In this document: in pieces, positions 6,702 through 11,617 of the stretch
Layout: every line of letters begins with the position of its first letter
How positions within the stretch are numbered: the first letter of the stretch is position 1
Origin: a bacterium
GTDB lineage: Bacteria > UBP14 > UBA6098 > B30-G16
Assembly: GCA_027007865.1 (NCBI GenBank)
Contig: JALTEE010000058.1
Location: 1-11,617, forward strand
DNA: 11,617 nt
Direction of reading: 5' to 3'
Notes under the pieces: model-generated
Told to the model about the DNA's origin: nothing
The model's database searches: none
The model's input: the letters and a program-made list of their open reading frames with translations, nothing else
Position numbers and translations under genes: made by a program

Positions 6702-8463
6702 TTCTTGTTGCTTCAAGCACCATAGTTAATATCTGGTTTTTGAAGAAATTGCTATGCTGTACGGCGCCAGATGGGCAAGCAGCAGCACAAGCTCCGCAGC
6801 CTTCGCAAAGTGCTTCATTCACAACAGCAATATGTTTAACGGGGTCGACAGCGATTGCCTCGTATGCGCACGCCTTTTCGCAGTATCCGCAACCTGCGCA
6901 AATTTCCTGGTCAACATGAGCGATGGTCGGTGAACGAACTAATTCTGGCTGACTAAACATATCCAAAACTTTGGCTGCCGCACCGGATGCCTGAGCGACA
7001 GTATCTGTGATATCCTTTGGATACTGAGCGACTCCCGAGATGAAAATTCCAGCGGTCATAGATTCGAGCGGACGGAGTTTTAAATGCTGCTCCTTTATCC
7101 AGCCATATTCGTCGGTTGCAAGGCGTAGAGTCTTCAAAAGTTTCAGCCCCGATTCGCTTGGAATCATAGCAGGAGCGAGAACAACCATATCCACATCGAG
7201 TTTTACCTGTCTGCCTGATAGCGTATCTGTCGACCAGATTTGAACTTTGTCGCCATTTTGTATAATTCGCGCGGGTTTGCCGCGAATAAATGTCACCCAT
7301 TCTTCTTCTTGCGCACGCTGATAAAATTCTTCGTAGCCTTTTCCATTTGTTCGCAGGTCGATGTAGAAGTCGTATGCGCGTCCATCTTCGACGGCATGCT
7401 TATAAAGCATCGCTTGTTTAATGAGATACATACAGCAAATTCTCGAACAATATGGAACACCGTGTTCGGGGTCTCGTGAACGAACGCAGTGAACAAATGC
7501 GATAGATTTGGGAATTTTCCCGTCGGAAGGTCTTTTGACAATGCCATTTGTCGGTCCTGCTGGTGCAAGCAAACGCTCCATCGTAAGCGCATCTATTACA
7601 TCGGGAATTTCTCCGCCGCCATATTCGGGAATCTTTTTAAGCGGATAAAGTTCGAATCCCGTAGAAACGATTATCGCTCCAACATCTAATTCTTCGATTT
7701 TATCGACCTGTTTGTAATCTATCGCATCGGTTGGACAAACAGCGGAACATACTCCGCAGGCATCGTTTTTGAAGTGCATACAGCTCGTATCATCGAGAAC
7801 AGGAGTATTCGGCACGGCTTGCGGGAAAGGAATGTAGATGGCGGGTCTATCGACTAATCCTTGGTCGAACTCTGACGGTATGGGATGAATAGGTCGGTCT
7901 GTCCAATCGGAGACTTTGATGGCATTTGTTGGACATACGAATTGACATGCTCCGCAGGTGGAACATATATCAGAATATTCTTTCATAGGTGTAGCAATAC
8001 GGCGGTGTTCTCCTCTGCCGACAAAACCGATAGCACTTATATTCATAATTTCATCGCAGGTGCGAACGCATAATCCACACATTATACATTTCTTATTCCA
8101 GTTGCTCTCGCGACTTTTATATTCCGTATCGAATACATCGTATTTTGCAGCGAGTTCACGGATATCTTCTGCTTCGGGAGCGGCGGCAAGCATAAGTTTG
8201 AGTATAAATTTTCTGGCGCGTTTGACAACAGGTGAATTTGTGCGAATTTCGCCTTCCCATGCAGGATAGGTGCACGCTGTTTTGAGTGTAGAACGTCCCT
8301 TCCAAATTGTCTCTACAACGCACAATCTGCAAGTGCCAGATGGTGAAAGCGCTTTGTGGTGGCAAAGAGTGGGAATCTCTATTCCCAATTCGTTCGCAAC
8401 CTCGAGCACAGTTTTATTAGGGTCAGGCTCGACCTCTATTCCGTCTATTATTAGTTTTGCCAT
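6691..8463 (-). CDS. HydA/NuoG-type Fe-S N-domain fused to C-terminal half of HdrA
   Basis: This 590-residue cytoplasmic electron carrier has two parts. Residues 1-75 form a [2Fe-2S] ferredoxin domain (C34, C45, C48, C64) as in NuoG, HoxU and HydA. Residues 126-136 and 167-177 are two [4Fe-4S] motifs (CIMCGLCVRTC and CSTCGACQFVC). The His-Cys cluster normally between them and the [2Fe-2S] domain is absent: residues 88-125 have no His or Cys. No hydrogenase domain follows. From about 196 the chain is HdrA: RPAIYIPFPQAVP (206-218), an inserted-ferredoxin motif (C228, C236, C239, C243), VGAIIVSTGFELYP, the four-cysteine set C326-X12-C339-X3-CC (343-344) with K349 five residues on, the RGKP segment, and the FAD-closing GIFISGVAQYPKDITDTVAQ (472-491). 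Two more [4Fe-4S] motifs end it (522-532, 553-563). HdrA's GxGxxG half is missing here and lies in the first gene of the operon. AGAGGAG (8470-8476) sits six bases before ATG 8463; the gap to the preceding gene is 22 bases. Confidence 0.9.
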   Translation of the reverse strand: MAKLIIDGIEVEPDPNKTVLEVANELGIEIPTLCHHKALSPSGTCRLCVVETIWKGRSTLKTACTYPAWEGEIRTNSPVVKRARKFILKLMLAAAPEAEDIRELAAKYDVFDTEYKSRESNWNKKCIMCGLCVRTCDEIMNISAIGFVGRGEHRRIATPMKEYSDICSTCGACQFVCPTNAIKVSDWTDRPIHPIPSEFDQGLVDRPAIYIPFPQAVPNTPVLDDTSCMHFKNDACGVCSAVCPTDAIDYKQVDKIEELDVGAIIVSTGFELYPLKKIPEYGGGEIPDVIDALTMERLLAPAGPTNGIVKRPSDGKIPKSIAFVHCVRSRDPEHGVPYCSRICCMYLIKQAMLYKHAVEDGRAYDFYIDLRTNGKGYEEFYQRAQEEEWVTFIRGKPARIIQNGDKVQIWSTDTLSGRQVKLDVDMVVLAPAMIPSESGLKLLKTLRLATDEYGWIKEQHLKLRPLESMTAGIFISGVAQYPKDITDTVAQASGAAAKVLDMFSQPELVRSPTIAHVDQEICAGCGYCEKACAYEAIAVDPVKHIAVVNEALCEGCGACAAACPSGAVQHSNFFKNQILTMVLEATRKYS

Positions 8464-8485
8464 CGAAAACTCCTCTTTACTTACA

Positions 8486-10330
8486 TTATATTCGTTTTAC
8501 CGCATCAAAATTACAAACATCGTAACACATACCGCATTTCACGCATTTTTCCGTGTCGATAACATGAGCCTCTTTTGCTTTGCCTGTAATTGCTCCTACT
8601 GGACACTTTTTTGCGCAAAGTGTGCATCCGGTACATTTTTCAGCATCTATCGTATATGTTACCAATGCTTTGCATACACCAGCAGGACATCGTTTCTCTT
8701 CGATATGTGCTATATATTCATCTCGGAAATATTTTAATGTCGACAACATCGGGTTCGGTGCTGCTTTACCGAGTTGGCAGAGCGATGTCTGCGAAATGCC
8801 CCAGGCGAGTTCTTCGAGCATATCGAGATGCTCCATTTTGCCCCTGCCTTCGCAAATATCGTTGAGTATTTCGCGCATCTGAACCAATCCTTCGCGGCAA
8901 GGAGTGCACTGCCCACAGGATTCATCCACTAAAAAACTGATGAAATATTTGGCGATGTCAACCATACAGTTATCTTCATCGAAAACAATCATTCCACCAG
9001 AACCCATCATAGACCCCGCATCGCTGAGACTGTCAAAATCGACTTGCAGGTCGAGAAGGCTTTCTGGCAACACTCCACCGGATGGACCGCCAGTTTGAAC
9101 ACCTTTGAATTTTTTCCCATTTCTGATTCCACCACCGATATCATACACAATTTCACGCAGTGTTATTCCCATAGGAACTTCGACAAGTCCCGTATTGTTA
9201 ACTTTTCCAACAAGTGAGAAAATTTTTGTTCCTTTGCTACGCTCCGTTCCTATGGACGCATACCATTTGGAACCGTTATTTATAATAAGCGGAACATTTG
9301 CCCAAGTCTCGACATTGTTCAGAACCGTCGGTCTATCCCACAGCCCTTTTTGAGTTGCGTGAACATGCTTCGGTCTTGGAACAGCGGCTTTCCCCTCAAT
9401 GGAACGCATCAGAGCGGATGATTCTCCCGCGACAAATGCGCCGCCACCACGATTTATCTTAATGTCGAAATCGAAACCTGAACCGAGAATATTTTTTCCT
9501 AACAAGCCATATTTTCTGGCTTTTTCCATGGCGATACCGAAATTTTCACAGGCGAGCGGATATTCCTGTCGAACATAGATGTATCCTTCATTTGCACCGA
9601 TAGCATAAGCACCGATAATCATTCCTTCCAATATCGAATGGGGATTGCCTTCCAATAACGCTCTGTCCATATATGCGCCAGGGTCGCCTTCATCGGCATT
9701 GCAGATAACATATTTGATATCTCCTTCCGCTTGCCGAGCAGATTTCCATTTAATGCCCGTAGGGAAACCGCCACCGCCCCTGCCGCGCAACCCCGATTTT
9801 AATACTTCGTCGATTATAGCATCCCTGTCCATTGATAAAGCTTTTGCAAGTGCTGTATATCCACCAATGGCTATATAATCATCTATGGAAGTTGGGGTGA
9901 GATTGACATTATTCCCGAAAATAAATGGTTGTTGTTTTTCATAGAACGGAATATCATCGTGGGTCATGCATTTTTTGTTTGTTATTGGGTCGGTATATAA
10001 CAACTCTTCGACAATCTTGTGCTTTTCTATCGTCTCATTGATGATTTTTGGCACATCTTTATGAGAAACCGAGGTATAAAATATTTTTTCGGGTTCGATG
10101 ATTACGATTGGTTCCCGTTCGCAAAATCCCAGACATCCTGTCGGTCTCAAATGCACTTTATCGTTAAGTTTTCTATCCTCTAATTCTTTGCGGAATGCGG
10201 AAACGACGCTTTTAGAGCCACGCGCTTCGCCACAGGTTCCTCCTGAAACGATAATAAGTCGTTCTTGTTTGGCTCTTTTTTGCGCGAACTTCTCCGCGAG
10301 TTTATTCAGGTCTTCTGCGGACTTAATCAT
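8486..10330 (-). CDS. NuoF/HydB-type NADH-binding FMN subunit with extra Fe-S domains
   Basis: This subunit exchanges hydride with NAD(H) at FMN and passes single electrons to Fe-S clusters. In the 614-residue product, residues 1-115 are a thioredoxin-like ferredoxin domain. The NuoF core carries [10 protein letters not shown] (181-190), [13 protein letters not shown] (211-223) and GGGAFVAGE (295-303) for FMN and NADH, then an SLBB-like part. The N3-type [4Fe-4S] ligands follow: C472, C475, C478 and C518. Next come CPAGVC (548-553) and two ferredoxin motifs, [11 protein letters not shown] (566-576) and [11 protein letters not shown] (596-606). This order is that of HydB/HndC of bifurcating [FeFe]-hydrogenases, longer than complex I NuoF. 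The N-terminal domain keeps only three of the usual four ligands (C33, C66, C70). I place the start at ATG 10330, since AGGAGG lies six bases before it; an in-frame GTG at 10336 touches that sequence. It overlaps the upstream gene by eight bases. Confidence 0.93.
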   Translation of the reverse strand: MIKSAEDLNKLAEKFAQKRAKQERLIIVSGGTCGEARGSKSVVSAFRKELEDRKLNDKVHLRPTGCLGFCEREPIVIIEPEKIFYTSVSHKDVPKIINETIEKHKIVEELLYTDPITNKKCMTHDDIPFYEKQQPFIFGNNVNLTPTSIDDYIAIGGYTALAKALSMDRDAIIDEVLKSGLRGRGGGGFPTGIKWKSARQAEGDIKYVICNADEGDPGAYMDRALLEGNPHSILEGMIIGAYAIGANEGYIYVRQEYPLACENFGIAMEKARKYGLLGKNILGSGFDFDIKINRGGGAFVAGESSALMRSIEGKAAVPRPKHVHATQKGLWDRPTVLNNVETWANVPLIINNGSKWYASIGTERSKGTKIFSLVGKVNNTGLVEVPMGITLREIVYDIGGGIRNGKKFKGVQTGGPSGGVLPESLLDLQVDFDSLSDAGSMMGSGGMIVFDEDNCMVDIAKYFISFLVDESCGQCTPCREGLVQMREILNDICEGRGKMEHLDMLEELAWGISQTSLCQLGKAAPNPMLSTLKYFRDEYIAHIEEKRCPAGVCKALVTYTIDAEKCTGCTLCAKKCPVGAITGKAKEAHVIDTEKCVKCGMCYDVCNFDAVKRI

Positions 10331-11615
10331 TTTCACCCTCCTCTTTCTCGAACTTATTAAAAAGTTTCACTACATCGGGTGGGTCGGCATGATAATATGT
10401 TTCATCGATTGTAACGACAGGGCCCAACGCACAAACACCCAAACAATTGACTGTTTCGAGGCTGTATCGCATATCGGGTGTTGTTTCACCACTCTTGATT
10501 TTTAGCCGACGCTCGACTTCGTCTAACACTCGCGGCCCGCCTCTCGTATGGCAAGCCGTGCCCATACAAACTTTTACAATATGTTTGCCTCGTGGTTCGA
10601 GGCTAAATGCAGTGTAAAATGAAGCAACTTCATAGACTTTCGATAATGGCACATTTAATTTCTCACTGACATATTTCAACGCATCCTCAGGAAGATAATT
10701 GAATATTGCATTGACATCAAGCAGCACCTGAACCAGAGCAGATTTATCGCCGATATGCGGAGACACTATCGGTTCGATTTTTTCGATGAATTCGGGCGCA
10801 ATCTGCTGACTATACTTTGGCGGAGCGATTATTTGTGGCTGATTATGCACAGGACAACTTACATAGCATTCGCCGCAGCCGGTGCATTTCTCCGCATCGA
10901 CATAACTGGCTTTGCGGCGAACTTTAACCTTGAAATTGCCTATATAGCCGCCAACTTCTTCAACCTCCGAGTATGCCAATAGATTTATATTCGGATGATT
11001 TGCTACATCGGTCATCTTCGGCGTAGCGATACATTGCGGACAGTCGAGAGTCGGGAATGTCTCGGACAATTGAAGCATCTTTCCGCCAATGGATGGGCTT
11101 TTCTCAATTAAATATACTTCGTATCCTGCATCGGCGATATCAAGCGCAGATTGCATCCCTGAAATTCCGCCACCGATAACCATTGCTCTGCGTGTAACGG
11201 GGATTTTTATATCATCCAATACGGTGTCCCGCTTGACCTTTTCTACCGTTTGGCGAATTACGAGGAATGCCTTTTTTGTCGCCAATTTTTTTTCGTGCCA
11301 GTGTGGCCACGATACCTGCTCGCGTATATTTGCCACTTCGAGACGATACGGATTTAAACCTGCTTTTGCAGCGACATTACGGAAAGTCTTTTCGTGTAGC
11401 GTCGGTGAGCAGTGCGCATTGACAACGGCGTCAAGATTGTATTTTTTTATGCTATCCGCCACAAGTTGTTGTCCCGGGGCAGAGCAAAGAAATTTGTAAT
11501 CTGTGGCAAAAACAACATCGGGAAGTTTCGCGACTTGTTTTACAAGCGAAGATACATCGACTGCGCCCGCAATGTTGTTGCCACAATGACAGATAAAAAC
11601 TCCTATCCGTGCCAT
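10323..11615 (-). CDS. N-terminal half of HdrA fused to NuoE/HydC-type [2Fe-2S] domain
   Basis: The 430-residue product starts like Hdr[13 protein letters not shown] (4-15, C9 and C11), FLCSAPGQ (C44) and [14 protein letters not shown] (66-79, C69), then ANIREQVSW. The FAD-binding Rossmann motif is [19 protein letters not shown] (146-164), followed by [20 protein letters not shown] (C192, C195) and GGYIGNF. One inserted-ferredoxin motif, [11 protein letters not shown] (244-254), is the last HdrA element. Where HdrA would go on, the chain switches at about 270-285 to a thioredoxin-like NuoE domain: helical [28 protein letters not shown], and [2Fe-2S] ligands C350, C355, C391 and C395 (CX4C and CX3C). 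NuoE/HydC relays electrons next to NuoF/HydB, which is the next gene. ATG 11615 is two bases from the window end, so its ribosome-binding site and any earlier operon genes are unseen. The length to the first HdrA motif is normal, so the start is probably right. Confidence 0.92.
   Translation of the reverse strand: MARIGVFICHCGNNIAGAVDVSSLVKQVAKLPDVVFATDYKFLCSAPGQQLVADSIKKYNLDAVVNAHCSPTLHEKTFRNVAAKAGLNPYRLEVANIREQVSWPHWHEKKLATKKAFLVIRQTVEKVKRDTVLDDIKIPVTRRAMVIGGGISGMQSALDIADAGYEVYLIEKSPSIGGKMLQLSETFPTLDCPQCIATPKMTDVANHPNINLLAYSEVEEVGGYIGNFKVKVRRKASYVDAEKCTGCGECYVSCPVHNQPQIIAPPKYSQQIAPEFIEKIEPIVSPHIGDKSALVQVLLDVNAIFNYLPEDALKYVSEKLNVPLSKVYEVASFYTAFSLEPRGKHIVKVCMGTACHTRGGPRVLDEVERRLKIKSGETTPDMRYSLETVNCLGVCALGPVVTIDETYYHADPPDVVKLFNKFEKEEGEND
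10337..10342 (-). promoter_or_regulatory. Shine-Dalgarno that sets the NuoF/HydB-type start
   Basis: The minus strand reads GAGGAGGGTGAAAATG here. The perfect AGGAGG is directly followed by GTG 10336 with no spacer, while ATG 10330 is six bases away. The ATG is therefore the likely initiator, making the product two residues shorter than the longest reading. The site lies inside the end of the upstream gene, whose TAA is at 10323-10325, so translation of the two is likely coupled. Confidence 0.75.
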
Positions 11616-11617
11616 AG

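Noticed and set aside
6691..8463. Reading the third operon gene as plain NuoG or as an [FeFe]-hydrogenase large subunit
   Set aside because: After residue 196 the chain has HdrA motifs (IPFPQAVP, CX12CX3CC, PKDITDTV), not molybdopterin or H-cluster motifs.
6674..8737. Several 60-155 codon plus-strand frames opposite the HdrA-C fusion and NuoF genes
   Set aside because: Cys/Phe/Ser-rich antisense readings of ferredoxin motifs and no ribosome-binding sites; shadows of the minus-strand genes.

Overview
The window reads as chromosomal DNA of an anaerobic bacterium, moderately AT-rich by eye. It holds seven clear protein genes on two converging blocks, one gene remnant and a cluster of small palindromic repeats. 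Trigger factor, a PheT-type tRNA synthetase subunit and bifunctional RibF mark it as bacterial. The iron-sulfur flavoprotein operon points to an anaerobe that moves electrons between NADH, flavin and low-potential carriers. The sequence alone does not fix the phylum. The extracellular-type remnant and the dispersed palindromes would suit an uncultivated, Gram-negative-like lineage, but that is a guess.

Plus-strand block (about 1-5946): a short leader, then tig (trigger factor), which overlaps pheT (phenylalanyl-tRNA synthetase beta chain) by 26 bases. A 185-base gap holds a bulged hairpin and a doubtful 46-codon ORF. Then come a class I SAM-dependent methyltransferase, a 78-residue DUF1858 CxxC protein and ribF (riboflavin kinase/FAD synthetase). 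RibF makes FMN and FAD, the cofactors the opposite operon needs, but nothing here shows a regulatory link.

Middle (5947-6690): 744 bases without an intact gene, between the convergent blocks. They hold REP-like palindromes (TTCCC...GGGAA type), a decayed piece of an exported beta-sandwich-type protein whose two halves are joined by a one-base slip at a T6 run, and a 14-bp direct repeat with inverted arms that overlaps the stop codon of the last minus-strand gene.

Minus-strand block (11615 down to 6691): three tightly packed genes, in transcription order: (1) the N-terminal half of HdrA fused to a NuoE/HydC-type [2Fe-2S] domain; (2) a NuoF/HydB-type NADH:FMN subunit with a thioredoxin-like N-terminus and two C-terminal [4Fe-4S] motifs; (3) a HydA/NuoG-type N-terminal Fe-S region, without its His-Cys cluster and without a hydrogenase H-cluster domain, fused to the C-terminal half of HdrA. 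One HdrA flavoprotein is therefore split over two chains, each half welded to a different part of a HydABC/NuoEFG-like NADH module. Inference: the three proteins form one NADH-oxidising or NAD-reducing complex in which the HdrA flavin, rebuilt in trans, takes the place of the hydrogenase site. It could be a flavin-based bifurcating or confurcating machine; its partner (HdrBC, hydrogenase, formate dehydrogenase or another) is not in the window. This is the most interesting content here.
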